Positions 1 through 11,604 of a DNA stretch of 64,000 nt are shown here, piece by piece (positions within the stretch are counted from its first letter, which is position 1; every line of letters starts with the position of its first letter). A model generated the notes under the pieces. That model saw only the letters and a program-made list of their open reading frames with translations. It ran no database searches and was not told the origin of the DNA. Origin of the DNA: Nipponacmea schrenckii (taxonomy: Eukaryota; Mollusca; Gastropoda; Lottiidae); NCBI GenBank assembly GCA_030562195.1, contig JAUJPP010000003.1:42786602-42850601 (forward strand), given 5' to 3'. The translations under genes were made by a program, and so were the position numbers.

Positions 1-640
1 ACAAGGTCATACAGAGGTCATGTAACAATGTTAGCTCTGTGGCGCGAAAGGTATGACAGGGGCTTTAACTGAAACAGTACCATAATAGTCTCATTTTACT
101 CAATGCTCTCAATGCTGACATGACCAAGATCCATAGAGTAATATAACCATGATACTTAGCTTCGTCATCATAAGCGCTAAGCTAACATAAATGGCCATAT
201 AAAAAATTAAAGTAATTGTTATATATGTAAGTAAAACATAATGTATAATAAAATGTAGTCTTGGTGAATTTTTGTTGTTGATATTATGATTTCATAAATA
301 TTAAATTGATATGGACAATCTTGACTAAGCTTGTGACCAAATAACACCTCACAAGAAAACATTACTTTTTTTCTTTTTGTCCCCTCATATATTTAAGATC
401 AATTCTTTAATTGACATATTATTAATCATTAAAAATATATTCCAATATTCATAAAAGTGAATTATATAAGACGAGATAAAGAAATATATAAATTTAAATT
501 TAAAACAACAACAACAAAACTACTACATTGAACAAAATCATAACGAGACACTTCGACCACGTCGCATTAGGCCGATGATAATCTTGGTGAACAGAATTGT
601 CCCTTAGGACATTTCCTAACCTTTAATATAAGCTCTTTGA
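1..640. other. AT-rich stretch, no gene seen
   Basis: I see no long open frame, no splice-supported exon and no clear repeat before the minisatellite begins near position 700. Confidence 0.5.
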
Positions 641-699
641 TTCAAAGGTTTATTTTTAAATTTAGACACGTTATAGTAAATTATGTACAAGCTATAGTT

Positions 700-2830
700 T
701 ACCTAGTGGTAGTCGCTGGAGTGCACCTGGTAGTAGCTATAGGGCCTACTAGATCTGGTAGTTGCTATGCTAAGTCTGGTAATAGCTATTGTAGGCATGG
801 TAGTAGCTATGATAGACCTGGTAGTAGCTATAGCAGTCCTGGTAGTAGCTATATTGGATCTGGTAGTAGCTATAGTAGACCTAGTAGTAGCTATAGTAGA
901 CCTGGAAGTAGCTATAGTAGACCTGGAGGTAGCTATAGTAGACCCGATAGAAGCTATAGTAACCCTGGTACTAGCTATAACAGCCCTGGTAGTAGCTATA
1001 GCAGTCCTGACTATAGTAAACCTGGTAGTACCTATAGTAGATCTGGTGTAGCTATAGAAATCTGGTAGTAGCTATAGTATGCCTAGAAGAAGCTACGTTA
1101 GGCCTAGACCTGGTAAAAGCTACAGTAGACCTGGTAGCAGCTAGAGTAGGTCTGGTTGTAGCTAAAGTAGACTGGTAGAAGCTAAAGTATACCTGTTGGT
1201 AGTGACTATAGTAGGCCTTGTAGTAGCTATAGTAGATCTGCTATTAGCTATAGTAGACCTAGTAGTACCTATAGAAAACCTGGTAGTAGCAATAACAGTA
1301 CTGGTAATAGCTAGAGTAGACCTGGTAAGAAATTATAGTAAACCTGGTAGTAGCAATAACAGTCCTGGTTATAGCAAGAGTAGACCTGGTAGTAGCTTTT
1401 GTAAACCTGGTAGTAGCTATAGTAAACCTGGTAGTAGCAATAACAGTCCTGGTTATAGCTTGAGTAGACCTGGTAGTAGCTTTTGTAAACCTGGTAGTAG
1501 ATATAGTAGGCCTAGTAGCAGCTGGAGTAGACCCGGTAGTAGCTATAGAAGATCTGGTATTAGCTATAGTAGACCTATTATAACCTATAGTAAACCTGGT
1601 AGTATATATAATAGGACTAGTAGTAGCTAGAGTAGACCTGGTAGTAGCTATAGTAGACCTGGTAGTAGCTATAGTAGACCTGGTAGTAACTATAGTAAAC
1701 CCTGTAGTAGCAATGACAGTCTTGGTTATAGCTAGAGTAGACCTGGTAGTAGCTTTTGTATACCTGGTAGTATATATAATAGGACTAGTAGTAGCTAGAG
1801 TAGACCTGGTTGTAGCTAGAGTAGACTGGTAGTAGCTATAGTAGACCTAGTAGTAGCTTTAGTAAACCTGGTAGTAGATATAGTAGGCCTAGTAGCAGCT
1901 GGAGTAGACCTGGTAGTAGCTGTAGTAGATCTAGAAATAGCTTAAAAAAACCTGGTAGTAGATATAATAGGACCAGTAGAACCTGGAGTAGACCTGGTAG
2001 TAGCTATAGTAGACCTGGTAGTAGATATAATAGGACCAGTAGCAGCTAGAGTAGACCTGGTAGTAGCTATAGTAGACCTGGTAGTAGCTTTAGTAAACCT
2101 GGTATAGCTATAGTAGGCCTGGTAGTAGCTTTAGTAAACCTGGTAGTAGATATAGTAGGCCTAGTAGCAGTTGGAGTAGACCTGGTAGTAGCTATAGTAA
2201 ACCTGTTAGTAGATATAATAGGACCAGTAGAACCTGGAGTAGACTTGGTAGTAGCTATAGTAGACCTGGTAGTAGATATAATAGCACCACTAGAACCTGG
2301 AGTAGACCTGGTAGTAGCTATAGTATACCTGGTAGTAGATATAATAGCACCAGTAGCAGCTAGAGTAGACCTGGTAGTAGCTTTAGTAAACCTGGTAGTA
2401 GATATAGTAGGCCTAGAAGCAGATAGAATAGGCCTGGTAGGAGCTATAGAAGGCCTAGTAGTAGCGATAATAGGCATGGTGGTAGCGATAGTAGGCATGG
2501 TGGTAGATATAGTGGACCTGGTAGTAGCTATAGTAACCCCGGAAGTAGCTATAGTAGACCTGGTACTAGCTATAGTGGACCTGGAAGTAGCTATAGTAGA
2601 CCTGGTAGTAGCTATAGTAGGCATGGTAGTAGCTATACTAGGTCTGGTAGTAGCTATATTGTAGGTATGGTGGTAGCTATAGTAGGTCTGGTAGTAGCTA
2701 TACTAGGTCTGGTAGTAACTATATCCGGGCTAGAGGTAGATCTGGTGGTAGCTATATTAAGGTAAAAAATAGGTCTGGTAGTAGCTATAGAAGGGCTAGA
2801 AGTAGATCCTGTAGTACCTAAATTCTTGAA
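700..2830. repeat. 21-bp minisatellite array
   Basis: The sequence is a long run of variants of GGTAGTAGCTATAGTAGACCT, with period 21. Because 21 is a multiple of three and the unit lacks stops in several frames, long open frames appear on both strands: SSYSRPG-type and LVVAIVD-type repeats on plus, TIATTRS-type on minus. All are explained by the repeat itself. The left part (700-1660) is more degenerate than the part included in the 1808-bp higher-order units. Coding use of the minus-strand Thr/Ser-rich frame as a mucin-like exon cannot be excluded, but nothing supports it. Confidence 0.9.
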
Positions 2831-3468
2831 GGTCTGGTAGACGTTTTGTAAGGTTTTGGGTAAATCGGTAATTTCATTTACTTTTTGGAAGGTTTGTGGG
2901 TCTATAAAAAGTGTCAACCTTTGTTAGTTGTTTGCAGCAGTATAATTGTTAGCCCCTGTTGTCTGCAGTGTGCATGAGATTATTATAATGTTAGCCTTTG
3001 TTAGCTGTTGGTAGCAACTTACATTTACCTCTGAAGGCGGAAAGGCGCCTTTGTTATTGCTACTAGCGCTAATAGACACTAACAATTCCGTGCTAGGAGC
3101 AGCTAACAATATAGGCGAATCGGGTGAACCATTTGTTGTGCTGATGCGCCTTAATACATTTCTTTCCTGCGAAGTTTTATGATAGGGACACGTGGAACAA
3201 TATTGATGATGAGACAATATCTGAGATTTTATTGTTAAGAAATGATGAGCTCCAATCCTGCTTATATTTCATTATAATAGTCATAGAATACAAACTGAAT
3301 AAAATGATATGATGTTTTGATTGTTATTGATTTTTAATTTTAATGATGTAAGGTTACCTTACCAGTATTGGAAACATCAAGTATTCTAAAGTTTTAACCA
3401 TTCCACAAGATGGCTGCCACTGATGTCACAAGAAGTATAATTGTTGTACAGATTTTAATTAGTAGTAA
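1661..3468. repeat. 1808-bp higher-order repeat, copy 1
   Basis: This is the first of three nearly identical units of about 1808 bp. Each has about 1.17 kb of 21-bp minisatellite followed by about 0.63 kb of non-repetitive sequence (here about 2830-3467). Matching landmarks recur at offsets of 1807-1808 bp. This copy lacks a short segment around 2100 that the other copies keep, and has small substitutions. Confidence 0.88.
2924..3217 (-). CDS. 97-codon open frame in the higher-order repeat spacer
   Basis: A 97-residue open frame, beginning MSHHQYCSTCPYHK, lies in the non-minisatellite spacer. It recurs at 4732-5025 and 6540-6833 with one residue changed (P/L). It is Ser/Thr/Asn-rich with four early cysteines or histidines and matches no family I recognise. 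Just downstream on the same strand is a short frame (2654-2917) that runs into the Thr/Ser-rich minisatellite translation. Conservation among the three copies is expected from recent duplication and is not evidence of selection. It may be non-coding. Confidence 0.15.
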   Translation of the reverse strand: MSHHQYCSTCPYHKTSQERNVLRRISTTNGSPDSPILLAAPSTELLVSISASSNNKGAFPPSEVNVSCYQQLTKANIIIISCTLQTTGANNYTAANN

Positions 3469-5276
3469 TTAGTAGCTATAGTAGACCTGGTAGTAACTAT
3501 AGTAAACCCTGTAGTAGCAATGACAGTCTTGGTAATAGCTAGAGTAGACCTGGTAGTAGCTTTTGTATACCTGGTAGTATATATAATAGTACTAGTAGTA
3601 GCTAGAGTAGACCTGGTTGTAGCTAGAGTAGACTGGTAGTACCTATAGTAGACCTAGTAGTAGCTTTAGTAAACCTGGTAGTAGATATAGTAGGCCTAGT
3701 AGCAGCTGGAGTAGACCTGGTAGTAGCTGTAGTAGATCTAGTAGTAGCTTAAAAAAACCTGGTAGTAGATATAATAGGACCAGTAGAACCTGGAGTAGAC
3801 CTGGTAGTAGCTATAGTAGACCTGGTAGTAGATATAATAGGACCAGTAGCAGCTAGAGTAGACCTGGTAGTAGCTATAGTAGACCTGGTAGTAGCTTTAG
3901 TAAACCTGGTAGTAGCTATAGTAGGCCTGGTAGTAGCTTTAGTAAACCTGGTAGTAGATATAGTAGGCCTAGTAGCAGTTGGAGTAGACCTGGTAGTAGC
4001 TATAGTAAACCTGTTAGTAGATATAATAGGACCAGTAGAACCTGGAGTAGACTTGGTAGTAGCTATAGTAGACCTGGTAGTAGATATAATAGCACCACTA
4101 GAACCTGGAGTAGACCTGGTAGTAGCTATAGTATACCTGGTAGTAGATATAATAGCACCAGTAGCAGCTAGAGTAGACCTGGTAGTAGCTTTAGTAAACC
4201 TGGTAGTAGATATAGTAGGTCTAGAAGCAGATAGAATAGGCCTGGTAGGAGCTATAGAAGGCCTAGTAGTAGCGATAATAGGCATGGTGGTAGCGATAGT
4301 AGGCATGGTGGTAGATATAGTGGACCTGGTAGTAGCTATAGTAGACCTGGAAGTAGCTATAGTAGACCTGGTACTAGCTATAGTGGACCTGGAAGTAGCT
4401 ATAGTAGACCTGGTAGTAGCTATAGTAGGCATGGTAGTAGCTATACTAGGTCTGGTAGTAGCTATATTGTAGGTATGGTGGTAGCTATAGTAGGTCTGGT
4501 AGTAGCTATACTAGGTCTGGTAGTAACTATATCCGGGCTAGAGGTAGATCTGGTGGTAGCTATATTAAGGTAAAAAATAGGTCTGGTAGTAGCTATAGAA
4601 GGGCTAGAAGTAGATCCTGTAGTACCTAAATAAATGAAGGTCTGGTAGACGTTTTGTAAGGTTTTGGGTAAATCGGTAATTTCATTTACTTTTTGGAAGG
4701 TTTGTGGGTCTATAAAAAGTGTCAACCTTTGTTAGTTGTTTGCAGCAGTATAATTGTTAGCCCCTGTTGTCTGCAGTGTGCATGAGATTATTATAATGTT
4801 AGCCTTTGTTAGCTGTTGGTAGCAACTTACATTTACCTCTGAAAGCGGAAAGGCGCCTTTGTTATTGCTACTAGCGCTAATAGACACTAACAATTCCGTG
4901 CTAGGAGCAGCTAACAATATAGGCGAATCGGGTGAACCATTTGTTGTGCTGATGCGCCTTAATACATTTCTTTCCTGCGAAGTTTTATGATAGGGACACG
5001 TGGAACAATATTGATGATGAGACAATATCTGAGATTTTATTGTTAAGAAATGATGAGCTCCAATCCTGCTTATATTTCATTATAATAGTCATAGAATACA
5101 AACTGAATAAAATGATATGATGTTTTGATTGTTATTGATTTTTAATTTTAATGATGTAAGGTTACCTTACCAGTATTGGAAACATCAAGTATTCTAAAGT
5201 TTTAACCATTCCACAAGATGGCTGCCACTGATGTCACAAGAAGTATAATTGTTGTACAGATTTTAATTAGTAGTAA
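3469..5276. repeat. 1808-bp higher-order repeat, copy 2
   Basis: Same organisation as copy 1, with the minisatellite followed by the single-copy-like spacer (about 4638-5275). Differences from the neighbouring copies are scattered single bases, which points to recent unequal exchange or amplification. Confidence 0.88.
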
Positions 5277-7075
5277 TTAGTAGCTATAGTAGACCTGGTA
5301 GTAACTATAGTAAACCCTGTAGTAGCAATGACAGTCTTGGTAATAGCTAGAGTAGACCTGGTAGTAGCTTTTGTATACCTGGTAGTATATATAATAGGAC
5401 TAGTAGTAGCTAGAGTAGACCTGGTTGTAGCTAGAGTAGACTGGTAGTAGCTATAGTAGACCTAGTAGTAGCTTTAGTAAACCTGGTAGTAGATATAGTA
5501 GGCCTAGTAGCAGCTGGAGTAGACCTGGTAGTAGCTGTAGTAGATCTAGTAGTAGCTTAAAAAAACCTGGTAGTAGATATAATAGGACCAGTAGAACCTG
5601 GAGTAGACCTGGTAGTAGCTATAGTAGACCTGGTAGTAGATATAATAGGACCAGTAGCAGCTAGAGTAGACCTGATAGTAGCTATAGTAGACCTGGTAGT
5701 AGCTTTAGTAAACCTGGTAGTAGCTATAGTAGGCCTGGTAGTAGCTTTAGTAAACCTGGTAGTAGATATAGTAGGCCTAGTAGCAGTTGGAGTAGACCTG
5801 GTAGTAGCTATAGTAAACCTGTTAGTAGATATAATAGGACCAGTAGAACCTGGAGTAGACTTGGTAGTAGCTATAGTAGACCTGGTAGTAGATATAATAG
5901 CACCACTAGAACCTGGAGTAGACCTGGTAGTAGCTATAGTATACCTGGTAGTAGATATAATAGCACCAGTAGCAGCTAGAGTAGACCTGGTAGTAGCTTT
6001 AGTAAACCTGGTAGTAGATATAGTAGGCCTAGAAGCAGATAGAATAGACCTGGTAGGAGCTATAGAAGGCCTAGTAGTAGCGATAATAGGCATGGTGGTA
6101 GCGATAGTAGGCATGGTGGTAGATATAGTGGACCTGGTAGTAGCTATAGTAGACCTGGAAGTAGCTATAGTAGACCTGGTACTAGCTATAGTGGACCTGG
6201 AAGTAGCTATAGTAGACCTGGTAGTAGCTATAGTAGGCATGGTAGTAGCTATACTAGGTCTGGTAGTAGCTATATTGTAGGTATGGTGGTAGCTATAGTA
6301 GGTCTGGTAGTAGCTATACTAGGTCTGGTAGTAACTATATCCGGGCTAGAGGTAGATCTGGTGGTAGCTATATTAAGGTAAAAAATAGGTCTGGTAGTAG
6401 CTATAGAAGGGCTAGAAGTAGATCCTGTAGTACCTAAATTCTTGAAGGTCTGGTAGACGTTTTGTAAGGTTTTGGGTAAATCGGTAATTTCATTTACTTT
6501 TTGGAAGGTTTGTGGGTCTATAAAAAGTGTCAACCTTTGTTAGTTGTTTGCAGCAGTATAATTGTTAGCCCCTGTTGTCTGCAGTGTGCATGAGATTATT
6601 ATAATGTTAGCCTTTGTTAGCTGTTGGTAGCAACTTACATTTACCTCTGAAGGCGGAAAGGCGCCTTTGTTATTGCTACTAGCGCTAATAGACACTAACA
6701 ATTCCGTGCTAGGAGCAGCTAACAATATAGGCGAATCGGGTGAACCATTTGTTGTGCTGATGCGCCTTAATACATTTCTTTCCTGCGAAGTTTTATGATA
6801 GGGACACGTGGAACAATATTGATGATGAGACAATATCTGAGATTTTATTGTTAAGAAATGATGAGCTCCAATCCTGCTTATATTTCATTATAATAGTCAT
6901 AGAATACAAACTGAATAAAATGATATGATGTTTTGATTGTTATTGATTTTTAATTTTAATGATGTAAGGTTACCTTACCAGTATTGGAAACATCAAGTAT
7001 TCTAAAGTTTTAACCATTCCACAAGATGGCTGCCACTGATGTCACAAGAAGTATAATTGTTGTACAGATTTTAAT
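5277..7075. repeat. 1808-bp higher-order repeat, copy 3
   Basis: Last unit of the array. The spacer (about 6446-7075) ends at the phrase ACAGATTTTAATT, after which the sequence becomes unrelated single-copy DNA instead of returning to the minisatellite. This gives a sharp array boundary near 7075. Confidence 0.88.
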
Positions 7076-8150
7076 TCTAGGATTGTATAGCGTTCTTTCA
7101 GGTAGTTTGGTATTTTCTTCGATTTCATTGTTCATTTTTGCAAACATTATTATGTGGTTAAGTTGAGTCGCTCTCCCCTAAGTCGAATTGAACATGCTCA
7201 CATAACCAAATGTAATTGCTAGAGCGACAGCTTCAATCAGTCTGATCACTGCCAGATCCATTTGGTGCCGAAACACATTATAAATTGGAGTGCAAGCATC
7301 TGAGATCTCCACGTTATTTTACTGAATCATTGTTTCAGCATTTTGGCGATTGAGTTGACACATTTGCATAAGTAAATGTTAGACAGGACAAAATCGAAGT
7401 GTCAATTCTTTTTTTTCGATTTGTATACACCTCCCTGCGCTTAAACTGTAATACTAATTATTAAATTGAGAAGTAAAAGTAACTATTTAATTTCCTAGAC
7501 CTTCGGTAGTTGCAAAGCTGTGCACAAATATAAAATGAAACTTGCTACTTGAAAATTGCAAAACCTGAAGTGACAACATGTCGCAAAAATGAATTTGGTT
7601 CTAGAAGTCGCATTTTTTGATAGATTTTCGTTTGAAGTTAATAAATTGAAATACTTATATTCGTATCACACTATTTTCGGTAAAAATATGACATTTTTTT
7701 CAACTTTGCAAATTTGTATACGATTGATCTAATTTCTTTTTATGTAAAGACAGACATTTGCATCACTTACGGTTTACACGGAAAATCAAATTTAGCTTCC
7801 AGTTAAGTAAAAATCGTGACAGGAAGTGTAACATTGGTCGCCATTTCTTTTATCCACTTTTTTTTTTATAAAACTTAAAATGGGTCTTTAGGGGAGAAAT
7901 TGATACGAGTAAATTTGACGTCTTATATGTAATCGGCGATCGAATAGATCAACGGTCACTAATTTTTTCAAACAGCTGATACTTTTGTATTTGACCTCCT
8001 AATTTTACGCCCGTTTTTAAAGCCGTAGGAAAAGAGACAAAAAAAAAATCGCTCTTGTACGTGGTCTAATTGACCTAGAAGGTTATTTTTTCCGGATTCT
8101 AATCATATCTATTAGTGCAGAATTGAAATTTTGGTGTTTTTTACATGAGG
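7076..8150. other. Single-copy AT-rich DNA, no gene seen
   Basis: No open frame of note, no recognisable domain and no tandem repeat. It lies between the end of the 1808-bp array and the start of the first array of about 160-bp repeats. Confidence 0.4.
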
Positions 8151-8398
8151 TGTGGAGCGTATATTGCCGTCACCCCAGTCCGAAACTTGCTGACTCAATT
8201 CCCAACCTCCGATAGCTATTTGGAGAGACATGGCTGGGAGAGAGTCATCCTATATTGACCATCCAACGGTTTTTGAGTTATTGCACTTGGCCCTGTTTAT
8301 ATGAAGCGGGCTGGCCCGTGTGGGTGGGTTGGCTCGGTTTGACGGGATACTCGGTCGTGACGTCATCCTCACACTTTTCTTTTGACTTAAAATATTCA

Positions 8399-8479
8399 TG
8401 TTTATATGGACATCGAGCTGGCCCGCTCTACCGGGCTCCCCGCTTTTTGAACCGGGCCAGCTCGATGTTCATATAAACA
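8399..8479. repeat. 81-bp palindrome of the same TG...CA family
   Basis: TGTTTATATGGACATCGAGC and its complement face each other about 25 bp apart, forming a hairpin-capable unit. Its ends match the outer ends of the surrounding element, so this looks like a minimal nested copy or a rearranged terminus. Confidence 0.6.
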
Positions 8480-8667
8480 ATTTTTCATCATTCAGCCTGG
8501 GTTACTACCTATGACGCATGCGTACAGCTCACACAGCAACAATAAATTATTGAACCCAAGAGATGAACACTGTCTATTTCTCTTTAAGTTTTTAATCGAG
8601 ATATCCTCACACTGGAGCAGAACGTAATACAAGATCTGCTCTTATTGTTGGCGTAAGACATTATATG

Positions 8668-8989
8668 CATAGGCGTACGGGAGGGGGGCTCGAAAATATT
8701 GGGGCAAAATTCTCGACATATTCGGGCACTGAAAGTTCCTGAGTCTTCTTGTTTTTTTTTTTAGAAAAATACCAACTAATATTGCGAGGAACAGATTCCT
8801 GCCCGAATCCCTAGATTCTATTGCAGCTATGAAAGCCTTGTAGGCTGGTGATATTTACCTTGGTTGTTCGGACACTTTAGGATTCATGGAGGTTTCGGAT
8901 TTGATCACCGGGCAGTAGAATTCGGGCACAAATCCGAGATTCGGGCACAAATCTCTCCCGAGTTTCAAAACCTCCCGTACGCCTAAGAT
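8668..8989. mobile_element. hAT-type MITE with 8-bp target duplication
   Basis: A 322-bp insertion bounded by CATAGGCGTACGGGAGG and its near complement CCTCCCGTACGCCTAAG. It is flanked by the direct repeat ATTATATG at 8660-8667 and 8990-8997. An 8-bp duplication with ends starting CA/CT fits the hAT superfamily. The interior has four TTCGGGCA-type motifs, a motif also clustered at the ends of the hAT transposon at 27.8-31.7 kb. Confidence 0.75.
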
Positions 8990-10540
8990 TATATGCGCCT
9001 AAAATAACTTTAAATTGAGCAAATAAAACTCCAAATACAGCCAGGAGAAGGTTAATGATTCTGCAAATTCTACGAGCATTCTTGTGAACCGCCATTTTGT
9101 TAAAATATTATCGTGACGCAATAGTTATGAATGTCATTAAACGGGCCATCTCGCTGCCATGTAAACGTTGGAAATTTAGGCCCGGGTACATATAAACGGT
9201 TATGTTTTTCAGCCCGTCTGTCCGGGCCAGCCCGTATACCCGGGCCAGCCTGCTACATATAAACATAGTCAAAACGCGTCAAAATTGGCTTGTGAACGCG
9301 ATAGAGACTACAGTTTTCAATGGATTTGAATGAAACTTGTTGTGATCATTTATATTGAAGAGATCTCAAACAAGTGTGAAATTGGCGATTTTTCGATAAA
9401 CGGATTTTGAGTTATTGCCCTTGACTTAGTCAAAACGCGTTAAAATTAGCTTGTAAACGCTATAGAGACTACAGTTTTCATTGGATTTGAATGAAACTTG
9501 CTGAGATCATTTATATTGATGAGATCTTGGAAAAATTCGAAATGGGCGATTTTTCGATGAACGGTTCTTGAGTTATTGCACTTGACTAAGTTAAAACCCG
9601 TCAAAATTGGCTTGTGAACGCGATAGAGATCAAAATTTCCATTGGATTTTAATGAAATTTTGTGTCATCATTTATATTGATGAGATCTTGGACAAGTTTG
9701 ATAGTGATGATTTTTGGGTGAACGTTTTTTTTGAGTTATTGCCCTTGACTTTGTCAAAACGCGTCGAAACAGACTTGTGAACACCATAGAGACAACAGTT
9801 TTCATCTGATTTGAATGAAATTTGATGTGATCATTGAAGTTGATGAGATCTTGGTCAAGTTCGAAATTGACGATTTTTTGATAAACTGTTTTTGAGTTAT
9901 TGCACTTGACTTAGTCAAAACACTACGAAATTGGCTTGTGATTGATATACAATACAGTATTCATCAGATTTGAATGAAGTTTGATCTGATCAAGTTTTTT
10001 GGTGAGACAAGTTCAATATTTACTATTTTTCGATCAACTATATTTGAGTTATTGCTCTTGACTTAGTCCAAACACATGCAAATTAGCTAGTAAATACAAT
10101 AGAGACTAGGTTCCATCTGATTTGAATCAAATTTGGTGTGAACATTTATATTAATGAGAACTTGGATTAGTCCTAAATAATGTTAGAGTTTCTGCCTGTG
10201 CTAAAACAGAAAATATATTTTAAAGTGGGCGTATCTTGCTAGGCAACCGATTGAAATTCTTGAAAAACAAAACCTTTGACGCAAACATGAGTGGTGACAT
10301 GGGTGGTGAAGGCGGATAATGATGGCATGACTGAACTACAGAAACATCCATCTTTCCAAATATACTCAATCCATATGAAAACGCACCACTCACGAAATCT
10401 GGAATAACACCATGGGTTGATGTGAAGTATATACTTATGATGGTTTTGAGAAATTGAATAATTTAAGAAGACATGTAAACATCATTAAATTTTATTCACG
10501 ATAATTTTAATGCGCGAGCGAGACTTGTCAAACAGGAAAG

Positions 10541-11224
10541 TCAATAACGGGTGTGACCGCCATTTGCATTGACACATGCGGTGCATCGTCGTCGCATGAA
10601 GTTGATCAGTCTCTGGATAGTGTTCTGAGGGATAGCATTCCACTCCTGAACAAGGGGAAACCTCAAGCTCCCGGATGTTGTCCATCTGGCGTCGACGTAA
10701 AAGACGTCGTCCAATTTCATCCCATTAGTGCTCGATAGGGGAGAGGTCGGGTGACAGAGCTGGCCACTGAAGTACGGGGATGTTCTGCTGTGAAAGGTAC
10801 TGCATGGACACCCTTGCAATGTGTGCCCTTATAGCGTTGTCCACTGTAGACGCTGGTTTCGGTGACGATCCGTCAATATGGGGCCGAAATAAGGACGCTG
10901 TGCACGCAGGTCTGCAGCTCGTAGTTCCTTACGGTGTTGGGGTGAATGAATCCACGTCGTCCTTGGACTAGCCGTTCTAGTCGCTGGTAGTGTTCGTTCT
11001 CGGACATGATCCAGTAAGATCTGACGGTCCTGACGTGCCGTTGTCACACATTGTTGACCCGGTCGAGGACGGTCCGGAGTGCTCCCCGTTTGCAGTAACC
11101 TTTGATGGAATCATGCAATCGTTGTGTGTGCGCAGTGTAGTCGTCTGGCAATTTCCCTTGTGCTGGCGCCATTTTGAAGCATGCCAATGACACGTTCCCG
11201 TTCAGGGGCTGTAAGTTGCGGCAT
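10541..11224 (-). pseudogene. Tc1/mariner transposase, internally deleted
   Basis: Read on the minus strand from a start at 11224 (MPQLTAPERERVIGM...), the frame shows a helix-turn-helix DNA-binding region typical of Tc1/mariner (REIARRL), an in-frame stop shortly after, and the linker segment RQDRQILLDHVRE. The carboxyl end is also typical: LQWPALSPDLSPIEH followed by VQEWNAIPQNTIQRL and a final NANGGHTRY. The central catalytic part carrying the first Asp is missing, so the residual frame is about 230 codons against roughly 340 in intact members. At least one frameshift separates the SPDLSPIEH part from the end. Transposition is impossible from this copy. Confidence 0.85.
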
Positions 11225-11600
11225 CGTGTTGGGGTTTCACAAGTGTCAGTGAAGAGGTGAAATTTTATTCGGATTCACATGCTTTTAAAGGTAATGTGTG
11301 CACAATCCAGAGTGAAATTCAATTTTTCGCCGTGGTGTGCGTGCAAAATGTTGCGTTTTTGCGAAAAAATTGCCTAGCATTACAATTAACACGAATTCTC
11401 CCATTTCTTGAACCTGGCATGTCGGATGACGTCACTGTAGTGTCGTTGTATAAAAATTATATTGAAGTTCATTTGAACTTAAATATTGACTTTTCAATTG
11501 GTGCTTTTTCATGTGTACTTAATATATATCTATAGGTTTGGTGGATTCGAGTAATATAAATTCGTACATACCCAGAGGTGCGGACAATCTCAAGTTTTTT
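11225..11600. other. No recognised feature
   Basis: Short chance frames only, between the Tc1/mariner remnant and the next array. Confidence 0.35.
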
Positions 11601-11604
11601 GTGC

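Larger units (their letters stand above)
8294..9265. mobile_element. Inverted-repeat (TG...CA) non-autonomous element
   Basis: The ends are near-perfect inverted repeats of 25 bp (two mismatches): TGTTTATATGAAGCGGGCTG onward at 8294 and its complement ending ATATAAACA at 9265. The element interrupts an array unit: GAGTTATTGCACTTGG lies on its left and TAGTCAAAACGCGTC on its right. Extra copies of the CGGGCCAGC/GGCTGGCCCG subterminal motif occur near 8455, 9221 and 9241. The target duplication could not be fixed. No transposase frame is present. Confidence 0.65.
8155..10245 (+). mobile_element. Pearl/Helitron-like non-autonomous element with ~160-bp tandem core (copy A1)
   Basis: The element starts at a module reading GAGCGTATATTGCCGTCACC and contains degenerate repeats of about 160 bp. 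Each repeat has phrases such as GAGTTATTGCCCTTGACTTA, GTCAAAACGCGT and TTTGAATGAAACTTG. It ends near AAGTGGGCGTATCTTGC (about 10225). The array is split by an unrelated inverted-repeat element at 8294-9265. The family resembles the pearl/BIV160-type elements of bivalves in repeat length and organisation; that assignment is by architecture, not by a database match. Confidence 0.6.

Noticed and set aside
637..1068. Open frame of 143 codons with SSYSRPG repeats
   Set aside because: Explained by the stop-free 21-bp minisatellite; overlapping frames of equal quality exist on both strands.
8255..8476. 73-codon frame on plus
   Set aside because: Falls across the end of the TG...CA element and its palindrome; no protein-like features.
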